Source: Neckera pumila (Eukaryota > Streptophyta > Bryopsida > Hypnales > Neckeraceae). From it: a stretch of 64,000 nucleotides of DNA. Position 1 is the first letter of the stretch. Each line of letters begins with the position of its first letter. Positions 49,601 through 61,789 of the stretch are shown here, in pieces. The translations under genes and the position numbers were made by a program. Below the pieces are notes generated by a model that saw nothing but the letters and a program-made list of their open reading frames with translations, made no database searches and was not told where the DNA came from. The stretch is from the NCBI GenBank assembly GCA_963969595.1, contig OZ018418.1, forward strand, positions 3,167,001 through 3,231,000, written 5' to 3'.

Positions 49601-51200
49601 TTCCCTCTTTTCATAAGAAGATGAAATAGAGGTTCAAGTAATGAATTCAGATGTGAGAAAGGAAATGAGTTGACAAAAAATAAGGCTTCATGCCACAAAT
49701 AAGATCAAGGAAGTGTTATTTATGTCACATTCAAATGTGCGGTGGAAAAAGAGTGACACAAGCAGAGTTAGCTGCAACTACAACGTATAAACTCACAGTT
49801 TTTGCTACCCTTTTTAGAAATCATATAAGTGGTTTGTATAAATGAGAATACATGTAACACATCAATTTTAGCTATCCAAAAAAGGTCTGAAGCCGACAGA
49901 GTTTTCATGGTCACACTTCTAGATGTGGTGCATTGAAGTCAACGCTTTCTTTTAAACAGCGTCTTGCATTTCTTATCTTTGGTGCTCCTATTAGTGTTGT
50001 TTGCATAATTATGTAGTGCTCAACATTGTAGTCAAGGCTAGAGTCAAAGCTTATAAGAACTTAACACAAGGAGAGTGGGCACAAGAAGTGCAATTTTGTG
50101 ATATGTCTAAGTAGTTCATGCAATTGATAAATTCATGTTCAAGTTTGCGGACATGCTTGGAGAAAACTATTGCCGTTTGAATCCATCAGCCGAGTGCAGT
50201 GGTTGCAAGTTTTCCGTTTAAAAAAGACATTTGCTTGGATGCCAGACTAAGCACGGCTTGTTTTAGAGGCCTTGTGTAGGATTTGAATGATACTGTCGCA
50301 ATCATTTCAAGGAATGTGCATAATGTGTCCTTGCTTTTATTTCTCAAAATGTGTAGACTTTTGTGGTCTTAGTGTAACCACGGAACTTCCCATTGATCAT
50401 TCATAGAATGTGGGAAAAAATTCAATGGATATTTTTGTTAGGGAAAAACAAGGAAGACAAACCTTCATATTACAATTCCTAGTTAGGTATTCTCACAAGG
50501 AACTTGTTGAAATGCTCTTTCTAGATATTTGGTCAGGACTTCAAAAAGCATAGGCTACTGATTCCTGATTGTCTGTTGATTGGAAGAGGTATGTTTCCAC
50601 AAGAACATGGAATCTGTCTGTATTTATAATACGTCAATCTCCCTTTTGCTTGCTAGCAAGTAGGCATGTTTTAATTAGTTTTACATGAAGTTGCATAAAG
50701 TATCTATACTAACATTTGCATTTTTGATGCACAATGACATAGAGAATGTCATTCAGAAGTCAGTATGGTGAGAGTGGGGCTTTTGCACAGTCTTATGAAT
50801 AGAAGATCGTGATGTAGACATGCACGGTAAACAAACAAGAAGGTGGCTTTGAAATGGTTTCAGTCTTTTGAAGTTTAGTGTGCATTAGTTTTCATGCATC
50901 TGCGTTTACAATGTATTGTTCTAGTAGCACTTACTTTCCAAAAGGCAACAAGTTTTAAGAAACAATGTCATCATTGTGGATGTTCACAACCAGAACGAGA
51001 GAAAAAGGTGAAAGTCTGTGTTTAGAAGCGTTCATTGTATCATTCTTAGGAAGGGAAATACGTAACATATTTAAGCTAATCTGCTGAAATTTTTTTTTGG
51101 CATAGATTTGAACAAATAATGCTTGAAGATCAGAGTTGGTGACAGTAAGAGTGGCTGCATTGTCTCTCCATCAGGGCATTGTACATCTCTATTTAATAAC
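46660..51200. other. CACTA interior without recognised gene
   Basis: About 4.5 kb of AT-rich sequence between the two divergently placed transposon genes. Open frames here (for example 49,247-49,698, minus) lack any domain. It may hold introns, 5' regions or a shared promoter of the two genes. Confidence 0.4.
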
Positions 51201-52677
51201 AAGTTTGCAGAATGCATCCCCAATTGAGTACCGCTTATCACATAGAGCAGTCCATCGCCAACAGAATGGGCTTACTTGAATATCCTTGTGCATGCAACCG
51301 ATGCGGAGGCAGTCACATGAGGAGAGTGCCAGTAGTGGCAAGACACCATAGCAAATATGGACGAGATCCGTATTTAATTTATCTAGTAATGGTAAGATAT
51401 TATCTTTAGAGTCAATTATTCTTGGTTGCACTAGCATTGTGTAAGATATTTTAATCCCCATTCCATATATGCTAGACTGCATAGGATGAAAAAGTATGTT
51501 TTCCGAACTGTCAAGTAGACCTTATGAATTTTGAGTTCAAGTTACGAAGAAACAAACTATATACATTGAATTTGTTTCAAATGACTCTTATTTAAACATT
51601 ATGATACTAATTTAGTATCTTCAGTGTCAAGTGTCAACATCATAAATTGAAGCTGTTTGAATTTTTGCAAACTGAAGATGGACAAAATGTGCCCGGTTTA
51701 GCCCCAAAATCAAATGGACTACATGAGCCGTATCGCTGGGAAGAAGGTCCACACGGGGAGGAGGGATTCACTTGGCCGAATAGGACTCCTAAAGATGTGG
51801 AGAATATGGTGAGAGATGCATTTGGTCAAATGGATGAAATTCGCAGTGAAGTAGGCCAAGACTATGATCCAGTGGATATGGATGACAACAATGTTGAAGG
51901 TGATGAAGATTGGAATGAAGCTAATTTTGAGTATTTGGTCCGAAAATCAACAAAAGTAGTCTTTGAAGAAAATAGTCAAAACCGTTTGCAATGTTGCATC
52001 ATCCTTTTCTCATTGTGCAGTTTGTACTCGGTACCAAATACATTCATGGATGCCCTGTTGAAGTGGATTGCTAGAGACCTTTCCCCAACCTCTAATGTCT
52101 TCTCCAGGACATCTTACAAGGTGAAAACCTTGTTGATGAAGTTGGGACTTAAGCACGAGCAAGTGCATTGCTGTCCCGACGGCCATGTATTGTTTGAAGG
52201 GGCCAATGGGGACCTCACTCAGTGCCCAACATGTAAGCAACCACGTTTTGTTCCTGGGCCAAATAAAATTCCACAACGAGTAGTTCATTACTTTGACATC
52301 ATCAAGCATCTGAAAAGAAAATTCAAGTGCCTGGAGGTTGCAAAGCACATGATTTGGCATGCCAGGCATAGATCTAAGGGCCAAACAATGAGGTCGGCTT
52401 GCGACAGTCACCAGTGGAAGACAATGGACCACCTATATCTAGATATTGCTAAAGTCCTGACAAATCCTTGTCTTGGACTTGTAGGGGATGGAATTATTCC
52501 ATTCAAGAATAATGCCAGCAAACACTCCACATGGGTATTTCTTATCACAATTGAGCAGTGGAGGACAAAAAGAGATGAGTTCCTTCAAAAAGGTGGTGTA
52601 GAGAATGCTAGCAATGATCCGGTTAAGCTACATGGTGTTAAACAAAGAAGTATTTTCTTTGATCTTCCTTAGTGAAA

Positions 52678-55600
52678 GGTACGTATTTCGAATGATGGTG
52701 TGAACTGGGATGCTTTGTGTTCTAGAACAAGCTATATTGCAGAATTTTGATAGGGAAATAATTAGTGGAGCCCTTTCTTTATGCTATACTTGATCTGGTG
52801 AGGTTCATGTGTAATATGTCGTGAAAAGAATCCATTGTCAGAGAAGAAGGAAGAAAGTGAGGAAGTGTTTTGAGTGCAGTTCTTGTCTAACAGATGGAGT
52901 CCTGTGTTTTTTACCACGGCATAATGTTTTTGGGGTCCAGTTTCTATTTAACATAGGTAGTCCTACAACTTCAATGAGGGAGAGGGGAATGTGTGTAAAC
53001 CAACTTGTCATAATAGTGAAAGGACCAAATTATTGAACGGAGTAGATAATAAGCACAAAATCAATTTTTGAAAGTGATTCAAATAATAGTTTGTGCACAA
53101 CAGTTTGGATAATAATAGTTTGGACAATAATAGTTTGTGCACAATAGAATAAGGTGCAAAGAAAGTTGTTTCATGTATAGCATAATTTAGACAATCAATT
53201 GGAATTGAATAACTAAGGTTGTTGTCTTACAACATTGGATGGTTTTGGGAAAATATTTTGGAGAAGTACAAATGTGTTGTTTTTCTATGTTAGCAAAATG
53301 TAAAGATTGTAATGTGTGAGGGAATGGGGTGTCGTCAAAATTACTAGAATTGTGAACATTCTTACTGAAAGGCTCTTGTTGAGATCATGTTAATGATAGC
53401 TAAAGAATAGTAGATGCAAATTACGATTGTAGAGTGCATTGAAGCAATTAGGCTAGTAGATCTAGAAAGCAATATTCAGAAGCATATTCTTCCACAAAGA
53501 ATGGAAAATGCCTTCTGACATCCATCATATTTAGAGTAATCAAGATTATTGCAATAGATAAAAAAATTTGTAAGTTCATTATGTGAACCTCTTCAACAAA
53601 ATGATATTTGAAGATTGGTCAAGGAATTGTATGTTGTTTTTGTAGGACCCTTTTTTTTCCAGAACTGAGGTATTCACTTGTTGATACCAAATCTAAAAAT
53701 TCCTATTGGATAGAATCAAATTTGCAAAAGGAAGTTGGTGCACAGTATTCTATATAGATATTCTATAAAGCAGTAACTCACAGTCTTGATAAATTCAAAT
53801 TGTGTTCTTGTACTGGTGAAGTCGTAAATTGAAAATACTTCTACCACCACAATAAGAGTTTATTCTAAAATTTGGGGAACTCCTAATCAATGTAGCAGAG
53901 TTGTATGTAATGACAATGAATGAAAAAAATTTGAAGGAATTGGAGTTGGCAAGAAGTCTAATAGAAAGGAACAATAGTGTCATATATTGCTGGTCTTTGT
54001 GACTAGGGAAATGTTGTTAGTACTAAAGAAGTTGGAAGATAGAAATGTGTCCACATGATCATGTTAGTCCAACTAGAAGCAAGTCCGAGTTGGATGGCAT
54101 GTGCATGAAGCCCAAGAACTTTGCATTTCATCTTACTAGTCTTTATATACAATGGTTTGAAAAATGTAGGATGTAAACAAATGCGTGTTGCAATGTTGTT
54201 TGTCCATTGTAATTTGGGCATGGCCAAATCATTCAAAGATTATGGTTTATGCCATATTGTAGGTCATCATAATTTTCTTTGTTAGGGAATGAACAATACA
54301 TTAAGTTGGTCATGGAAAGTATGTTTGAGGTCAGAGAAAACAATGAGGTTTGGGGAATATAGCTTTGATTAAGGTAGTAGGCTGAGAATTTGATCATGTA
54401 AGGGCTCATTAGCCTTTTTTATGTATGTACTATGATAGTATTTTTAGCTCATCTTTCAAACATACAAAAATAGAAGAAGAATTGGACAGAAGTGATTTCA
54501 TATTGTTGAAGCATTACTGACTTAGTTACGAGTTTTGAAATGAGTTGTGTGAAGTTGCCTATTTCAGACTGTAGGTCTTCCATGAACCATTCACTTGCAA
54601 TTCTAAAGGAAGATGGAAAAAGCTAAAAGGAAGATTGAATATTGCAACTAATAATGGATTTTTTGTTGATTCATTCAATGACTATGGAGTTCAATTTCAG
54701 ACCACCTCATTACCAATTTATAGCCATTTAGAGGGGTGGTTGTTAATTGCCATATGTTTGTAGAGCCTCATACCTTAGAAGTAGTTCTTGAGGGTATAAA
54801 TTAGTTCAAGTGCACTAAACAGAAGTCATGCCTTGAAAACAAGAAATGATCATGTAGAAATATTATATGCCCTTTATTTTAAATTACTATTTTTTTTAAT
54901 AATCGGAATTTTCTAATACAGTACATGATGGAAAAGTTATAGAGGTTTTAGATCTATAGACAAGTTTAACTTATATTTCATTAGCGGAGGTATTGAAGGA
55001 CTTCTTGAAATTTTCCTGTGAAATGTATGTGAACAAGAAATTGAAACCATTTCAGTGTTGTAGCTACTGCACTTGAACATTACAGGTTGTTGTTTTCTTA
55101 TTCTTTCCTATAAAATTTAATACTTCAACTTTTTGCTTTTATATCACACCCCAATGTCAAATAGCTGGTTCATGAATGATGATTCAAAAGTTGTTAAATT
55201 GGATGAGACAAACTTTCTTTTTAGTTGTTCAAAAGAGAGTCTTAATTGTGAAGTAGCAGTGGAAATTTTTTAAGGTTGGTGAACAGGGAGCCTTAGAATG
55301 TAGTCTGCATTTAAGAGCTAACCACATGAGAGTTGATTCCGTTTTCAAGAAAGCAAAAAATTCTGAGAACAATTGTTAGTAAATATTTGTAGGGTAAAAA
55401 ATGGAATTGCCATCTATCCAAAGTGGTTTCATATTTGTTGAAACTTCGTAGAAATAGTGTTGAAGTTTAGAAGTTAAAACGCAGCAATCATTGAAACCAA
55501 CCACTTCTTGAAATGCATAGGGCTAGTACACTGAAGAAAGCAAAATGTAACTTAGTGTTGTGATTTCTTTCAAAGTCCACTTGCTTTTAGAGCAAACTAC

Positions 55601-56035
55601 TTCAACAGAAGAGTCCATGGTAGGTTATCAAGAGTCAACTCTAGCTTGAAAGTGTTTGTCCATGCATTGGGGTCCACAATTTTGAGTTTGTACTGCTAGA
55701 AAGAGAGTTTCTGCATTTTATTAGGGTATCTTAAGCTCAAAATCAAGTAGAGTAGGTCAAATGTTGGGTATGCATTGAAACACAGTTGTGAATGAAAGTA
55801 TTGTATGGCCATACAATATCAAATCTGTTGTTTATGTCTAATATAAGTTTGGAGAAATTATATTGGGTTAGGAAGTACAAAGTTTAGATGGTCTCATTGA
55901 CAATTTGGTAGGTGGCTTGTAGTCAAACTGTGATGTGGGACACAAGAAAGAACGGTTGTGGTAGTCCTCACAAAATCATTGTCTAATATTGGAAGGACCC
56001 AAATTTTGATGTCCTATTGTATTATGTCATTACAA
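52678..56035 (+). other. 3.4-kb intron or insertion inside the transposase gene
   Basis: The coding match stops after R-S-I-F-F-D-L-P at 52,672, is followed by a donor-like AAAG/GTACGT, and resumes after TTACAAG at about 56,036. The 3.4 kb between is AT-rich without frames. Some short repeats lie near 53,080-53,150 (AATAATAGTTTG(T/G)). Confidence 0.6.
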
Positions 56036-57114
56036 GACCTTCCTGTGCGTCATGTACTAGATGTAATGCACTGTGAAAAGAGCATATGCAAGAACATTTT
56101 GAAGACAGTTTTTGGTGAGAAGGACACACCAACGGTTAGAGCAGACATGCAGGCCCGGAACATTCAACCACATCTCCATTTACAACCAATTGGGCCTAAT
56201 TCTGATAGATTCTACATGCCTGACGCAATGTACATGCTATCAATAGAGGATAAGGCAAAGGTGCTCCATGTGTTGAAGTCTTTGCAAACACCATCAAATT
56301 ATGTAGGTGCTCTACATAAGAAAATTGAGAAAGGCAAATTTTGTGGCTTAAAGTCACATGACTTCCATATTCTCTTACAACAAATTTTGCCTTTATGTTC
56401 CCAACGGATTGCTAACAAGGCATTGCTAGTGCTGTCATTAGCTTGAGCAGAGTGTTCCAAAATTTTTGTGCAAAGACAATAAATGGTGATGATGAACAAC
56501 AATTGACAAGGGATTGTGCAGAGACTATGTGCTTATTGGAGAAGGAGATGACCCCCTCATTCTTTGATATCATGGCTCATGTACCGAACCGTTTAGTAGA
56601 AGAGGTTTTCTTGTGTGGTCCCGTTCATACAAGGTGGATGTACCCGCATGAACGGTACTTTAAGAACTTGAAGGGAGTTGTTAGGAACCTCACAAAACCT
56701 AAGGGTAGCATTGCCCAGGACTATGAAGTAGAGCAGGCTTTGGGACTTATTACAGAGTACATGTCAGACTAAAGTGTCACATCACGAAGAGTTTGGGATG
56801 ATAAAGAAGAGCCAACTATGGTTGATGAGATTTTGGAAGGCAAGGGCAAGCCAAAGGAATTATTAGAGGAATTAAGGAATGCTATGCATGAATTTGTCTT
56901 AGACAATGCTGCACATCTGGAGCCATATCAAGAGTAAAACTCTATCAGTACTTGTTTTTGTAGAAGGCTCATAGAAATTGCATGTTTAGTACTAATTAGA
57001 AGAGTCTAGTAGTGCACCTCTTTTTGGCATTGGTAACCATTGGAATTGGTGTGTACATTCAGAAGTGACAATCATGTGACTTCAGTGTGAATCAGCAGAG
57101 GACTCAAAAAGAGT

Positions 57115-57390
57115 TTAGGGAGGGAATTGAAATTAGCACTTTGAATATGGTAGAGTCATCTTTTATTAACTTTTTTTTTAAAAGCATACATCAAAATAAG
57201 GATGGGACTGAATTAGAATTTGGAGAGGGAAGTGCAATCAGTGCTTTGAACATAGTAGGGTTGCCTTTCATTTACCTTTTTGCTGTCTTAGGAATCAAGA
57301 TCAGAAGAAGAGTAAGTTATGGTTTGGAGAAGGAAGTGCAATCAGTACTTTGAACATATTTGGGTCGTTTGTTCTTTACCCTTTTTGTTC
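57115..57390. repeat. Three diverged copies of a ~105-bp repeat in a transposase intron
   Basis: GGAA(G/T)TG(C/A)AAT(C/T)AG(T/C)(A/G)CTTTGAA(C/T)AT recurs near 57,121, 57,227 and 57,330, each followed by a TTTACC/TTAAC-like tract. It lies between the DUF4218 and DUF4216 parts, in noncoding sequence. Confidence 0.75.
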
Positions 57391-58314
57391 TTCAGGTAAC
57401 TAGTACTTATTGTATTCTCTATTGTAGTGCAGGAGGTATGAATTCATTTATCAAGAGAGGACAGCTGCACAAACTGAGTTTTGAAGAGTACATCCACATA
57501 GAAGTGGGAGGAAGTGGGTTCCTTATCCCACTTCTTTGGAAGAAATACCATCCTTTTCAGAATGGATTGAAAAAGAAGTGAACGACGCTAAAGAAGTAGG
57601 AGTTCAAGTTCCACTAAATGTAGAGGACTTGTCAAAGCCACCTTTTCTATAAGCACAACGGTTTGAAAGTATGAATGCATACGGGTACCACTAACGAGTA
57701 AAGCGTGCAGATCACAGGGTGCAAGAACATATGACTTTGGGGTGGCTACAATTTTCCATAGACCATGTCGATCAGGGAGGCGAGATCAAAATCCGGTTGA
57801 TGCAACATTGGAGTATATTGGGCAAATTTTGGAGATTGTGGAGCTTAACTATGGAAGGCATTGCACGGTGGTATTGATTTGTGAGTGGGTAAAAGCCAAA
57901 TATAGGGTCAAAAATGCCACAGTCAAGGAAGATGAGTGGAATTTCACTATGGCCAATTTTGATTCACTTGTACCATTTGAATATGAATCTCTTGCATTTC
58001 CTATCAATTGTGATCAAGTTGTTTTTTTAGATGCCAAAGATGAACCGCATTGGAAAATAGTTGTACAAATAGAAATTAGGGGGCATAGAGTGCATAGCAA
58101 ATTGCAGGATGAAGAAGAAGCAAAGTTGTTCAGAATGGAAGAGATTGTGGATTTTCAGGGACTTTGTGCCCCAACTGTACTTCCAGAGACAAATCCTGAC
58201 CCTCTTTCAATAGAGAGGAGCGTACAAATGAATGAAGTGCTTGGCAAGGGGATTGAAGAGGGAGCAAGGTTTCTTGACAGAGATGTCGATGAGTCCTCAA
58301 AAGATGATGACTAA

Positions 58315-59219
58315 AGCGTATATACAAAATGGAAGTAATTCATATGTGCATGTTATGGATATATGGAATGCAACATACACAAGTCAGTGTGACTACATCA
58401 TGCAAGTCAAAGGTGACATGTAAATGCACACAACTTACATTGATTCAGTTGATTCAGTTAGTATGGGCTAAGATGTTCTACTATAGCTATAATACATGTG
58501 TGTGGTAAGTAGAGGGCAACTAGGGAAGCTTAGGAATTAGTTAGGAAATGTACAAGGCAATAGGGATTGCATCCTAATGATTTTACTCATGTGCATCAAA
58601 AATGCAAGCAATGACTTTATGAAGCTTTCAATGAAAATTTCCATGTGCTCTCACTTGTTTAAGAGGCAATATGTATTGTTGCACTTAGAAATGTCATCCA
58701 TTTTTTGCAAGTATGAAATTGTGATGGAAAAGCATGAACATGAAGTGTAAAACCACTTACTATAGAAACTACAAGTTCCACACAAATGTTCAATAGTAGG
58801 AGACAGTAAAAGTTCAATTAACTAGCTATACATGATATGAAATGTAAATTGAAGAGCACATGGGATTCAAAATAAGCTATGAAACTTATTAGTTCACTGC
58901 TTCTTTAGCTATGAAGCTTAAGGGGGAAAAAATGCCTATGATGGGTGCATATCTGGGCACCAACACTATGAAGGTCAGTACACACATGTTTCCATTTGGA
59001 CACTTGAGTTTACAATGTTGGTAAAGTGAAATATGTGCATGCAACATGCTATGCTACATCAGTATGGTATGTGTAAAACATACATGCACTAATTTTCAAA
59101 CTTGTTCAGTATCCCAATCAACACCACATTGGTATCATTTGTTGAAAACTCAACAAAAATCTGTCAATTCAATCAAGTTGTGTGTACTACTGCCTTAAAT
59201 AACAAGGAATTGTTGATTT
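58315..59219. other. CACTA right-end interior
   Basis: Downstream of the transposase. No gene. GTTGTCC-type subterminal repeats are much scarcer than at the left end. Confidence 0.5.
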
Positions 59220-59251
59220 TTTGTTGTTCTGGACAACATTTTCTACTAGTG
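59220..59251 (-). repeat. CACTA right terminal inverted repeat
   Basis: Reads TTTGTTGTTCTGGACAAC on the plus strand and ends in TTTTCTACTAGTG. Its reverse complement matches 25,609-25,641. Confidence 0.92.
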
Positions 59252-59254
59252 TTG
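59252..59254. repeat. Target-site duplication, right (TTG)
   Basis: Matches the TTG at 25,606-25,608. Confidence 0.85.
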
Positions 59255-59281
59255 TGTTGCTTCAAATCTCATTGTATATAG

Positions 59282-59325
59282 TTGGTTGTTTCCAAGATGT
59301 GAAGACACCAACCTCATTGATGTTT
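59282..59325 (+). pseudogene. SUVR-like SET exon, C-half fragment (copy 2, right of CACTA)
   Basis: After CATTGTATATAG the sequence reads W-L-F-P-R-C-E-D-T-N-L-I-D-V, parallel to Q-L-F-P-R-C-K-D-A-N-L-I-D-V at 21,412-21,455, where the preceding bases are CATTATATGTAG. It is the continuation expected after R-F-F-N-H at 25,490. The match is lost after the Val codon, so the rest of the exon has been deleted or replaced. Confidence 0.8.
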
Positions 59326-60160
59326 GTCGTACGTGCAATCTAGGTTTAAATATCCTTAATACAAAAATGTAGTGAGATAACACGAAATATTGTTCCAGAG
59401 AATTCTACTACATTATAGCAAAATAATGGTCTCCAGATCTCTTCCAAAACACCTAAGCATTCTGTATATAATGTATTTGCTCTCTTTCCGGTTCAAACTA
59501 TTTTTTGGATTCCAATCCAAATCAGTCTTTTGCCGAATTCCGATTAATTCTTGTCACACTTTGGTTTTATATACCCTTGTTTTACCCTCAGGGGGTCCAC
59601 TATTGATCTTCAAAGGGGTAGAGACTCACCACTCATAACCTTCACAATCTTTACTCACACTCAAACGCACACTTACACCCACAAACCACTTTTGATTTTG
59701 TAATAGGGAAGGAAGAGGTAGCAATCCTCATAGCTCTTCAGATGGCCTTTCCAAAAAGCAGGTCACTCAGAATTTACTTCCTATCTTCTTCACTACAACG
59801 ACAGATCAAAGTATCCGGAACCAATAGAAATGCGTACACTAGAATCTAGACTTATCCGGTAGTTGGCAAACCTTTTGGTGGTGGGGATATTCCGCTGGCG
59901 GTTGCTTATCTCTACACAAAATCTTCTTTGGATTCTGGACTTGCATCCACTCCACTCTTTCTGGATTACAATTCCAACAATTTAAAGGTACAATGCACTA
60001 ATCCTCTTTCACAAATCTAGAACTTTCATACAAACGCACCCTATTGATCAGACCCAATTGCCTCAGATTTGGACTCCCCTTCACCCGTCTTCCTCACACC
60101 TCAACATCCTCATGAACAATCCCACACATTCGTGCACATAACCGGAATTAGAAAGTCCAC
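59326..60160. other. Intergenic stretch with partial similarity to CACTA interior
   Basis: No gene is supported. About 59,760-59,815 resembles 34,395-34,470 inside the CACTA element, suggesting a shared repeat or a second copy of that gene's flank. Confidence 0.35.
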
Positions 60161-60264
60161 CAAGTGGCTCAGATTAAAAAAAAAAAAGAATATAAACAAA
60201 TGCACTCAAATGGGCTAGGATGGAATGAGAGGGCAACAGACCTACCCAGGGTTGACGGGACGTT

Positions 60265-60580
60265 GTGTCTCGAGGCAAATTACGTCCAAAAACTGGACGT
60301 TCGGACGTGCGTACGTTCGAACGCAGCGGATGCAGCGGGCGTCCGGATAAAACAGCGAACAGTTGGACTTTTGGCGGACGGCAGGGCAGACGGGAATGCG
60401 GACAGGGCCGACGGTGTCGGATGGGGAAGAGGTTTGCAGATGGCAGACGCAATCGGACGCTTCGAACGCCAACTCCGTTGACGGATGGGGCCAGAGGTGG
60501 CGGACGGGGCCCACGCCGGCGGACGGCAAATGCGGTCGGATTCGTCCGTGCCAATCCGCTGTCAGTTATTCGGTTTAGGG
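60265..60580. repeat. GC-rich CGGACG / GCCGACGG repeat
   Basis: A GC island of irregular CGGACG, GTCGGA and GCAGACG words in AT-rich DNA, giving overlapping open frames on both strands that I regard as chance. It is the counterpart, in inverted orientation, of the 2,853-3,070 block. Confidence 0.7.
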
Positions 60581-61789
60581 TTGCAAGAATTTGGAAAATT
60601 GCATTCAGAAATGAATCCTATAAGTTATTTGTTTCAAAAAAATGCTCTGATTGCCCGGACAAGAATGTCCATAACTTTCTCATAACAAATCCAAATGAAA
60701 TGACTCAAAGCTTTTTAGACAAAAAGATAATCTATGAGAAAAAAATACTAAAAAATTAAAAAAAAAAATATAGAAGTTTTTTGGGTTGCCTGCCGTCCCC
60801 TGTTTTGAGCTTATTTGGTCCTAACTTTTGTTCTTGAGCATCAATTGTGAAAAAAATTATATTCCCATGAAGCTAATCAGTTTATCTACCACCCAAAAAG
60901 TTTAAAAAAATCACGACAAAATTTCAACCCATAGGTACCTGCCCAAAAACGCATTTGTCTCCCAAAGGGACAAGAGGCTTTTAGGGGTTAAAGTAAAATT
61001 CCAAAAATTTAAGGAAATCCTTGGACATTTAGGGAATATAGAAAATGCGTGACGAATTGAATGTAGCCATTGATTTTCAGAGTTACGCATACCATATTTG
61101 AAAACTTCTACATTTCTCGTCCCCACACCCACATGCACTTATTTTATGGCTAATGAATTATTCATTATCTAAAATATAGGGCAAGGCCTTCTTCATTCAC
61201 ATAATGATAGAAATTTTTATAAATGGATAATGCACTACATTTTGGCCATGGATTTAAATGTACTGCTTGCCGTACTTTAAACTTTTATATAGTCTTTCTT
61301 TGCTTAAACGCACATTGGAATTTTCATAGTCATATACAATTCAAAGTTCCAATTAATCACAATATGAGGTTCGTTTTTCAACACAATTGAGAAGGTCATG
61401 TTCAAATGAAAAGGAAGTCTCACCAATGATATACTTGTTACATAGCCAAGATAATTGGCACAAATCACAATTGCCATAGTATGGAATCCAAAATAATAGA
61501 TATTGAAAAGACATCAACAAGTATTGTATGTAAATAGAGAGAGAAAGAGAGAGAGAGAGATATAGATATATAAAAAAAAGCATAGATACATACATATTAG
61601 AAGCCAATCAAAAGTCAAAACATATCGTACGCATAGTCATTTACTAGTACTCACTCCTCCTAGCATCCAAACAACTATCCATAGAGTGCCATAATTGTAA
61701 ATTTGTAATAGACCTATATGTCCATGTCTATTTCAATCTATCACTGGTACCCTATTCCAAAATACGAGACGGACCTTTGTTGGTGCATT
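60581..61789. other. AT-rich intergenic stretch
   Basis: No gene is supported. It includes the GA microsatellite. Confidence 0.5.
61536..61572. repeat. (GA)n microsatellite
   Basis: Impure GA run followed by short TA alternation. Confidence 0.9.

Larger units (their letters stand above)
51212..58314 (+). pseudogene. CACTA transposase (TNP2/TnpD type), decayed
   Basis: Blocks in order. 51,212-51,409: N-terminal Cys/His segment (Y-P-C-A-C-N-R-C-G-G...R-H-H) at the place of the Transpos_assoc finger. 51,626-52,672: Transposase_21 N-part with C-C-P-D-G-H-V-L-F, C-P-T-C, Y-F-D-I-I-K-H-L, W-H-A-R-H-R and G-L-V-G-D-G-I-I-P-F, where the Asp is a probable catalytic residue. Its end joins V-F-L-I-T-I directly to E-Q-W-R-T-K, skipping the usual middle of the domain. 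It reaches R-S-I-F-F-D-L-P and two stops where the family has Tyr-Trp. About 56,036-56,935: D-L-P-V-R-H-V-L-D-V-M-H and a DUF4218 region (G-L-K-S-H-D-F-H, F-F-D-I-M-A-H-V, R-W-M-Y-P-H-E-R-Y), with a shift near 56,430 and TAA 56,770. About 57,560-58,314: DUF4216-like. It would cut and join the element ends, but cannot as read. Confidence 0.88.
25609..59251 (+). mobile_element. Giant CACTA (En/Spm) DNA transposon, 33.6 kb
   Basis: The ends are near-perfect inverted repeats of about 32 bp: CACTAGTAGAAAA...GTCCAGAACAACAAA at 25,609-25,641 and its reverse complement at 59,220-59,251. They are flanked by TTG on both sides. GTTGTCC-type subterminal repeats lie inside the left end. The element carries a decayed TNP2/TnpD-like transposase (51.2-58.3 kb), a possible Transposase_24/TnpA-like gene (43.0-46.7 kb, opposite strand), and cargo: an inverted pair of family genes (E, F) and spliced-looking gene fragments. 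Autonomous plant CACTA elements are usually far shorter, so much of the length is acquired sequence. The transposase is broken, so mobility would need help from another copy. It sits between two exons of a SUVR-like gene. Confidence 0.92.

Noticed and set aside
60164..60759. Overlapping long frames on both strands in the GC-rich block
   Set aside because: They come from absence of stops in a GC-rich simple repeat. No domain or codon pattern was seen.
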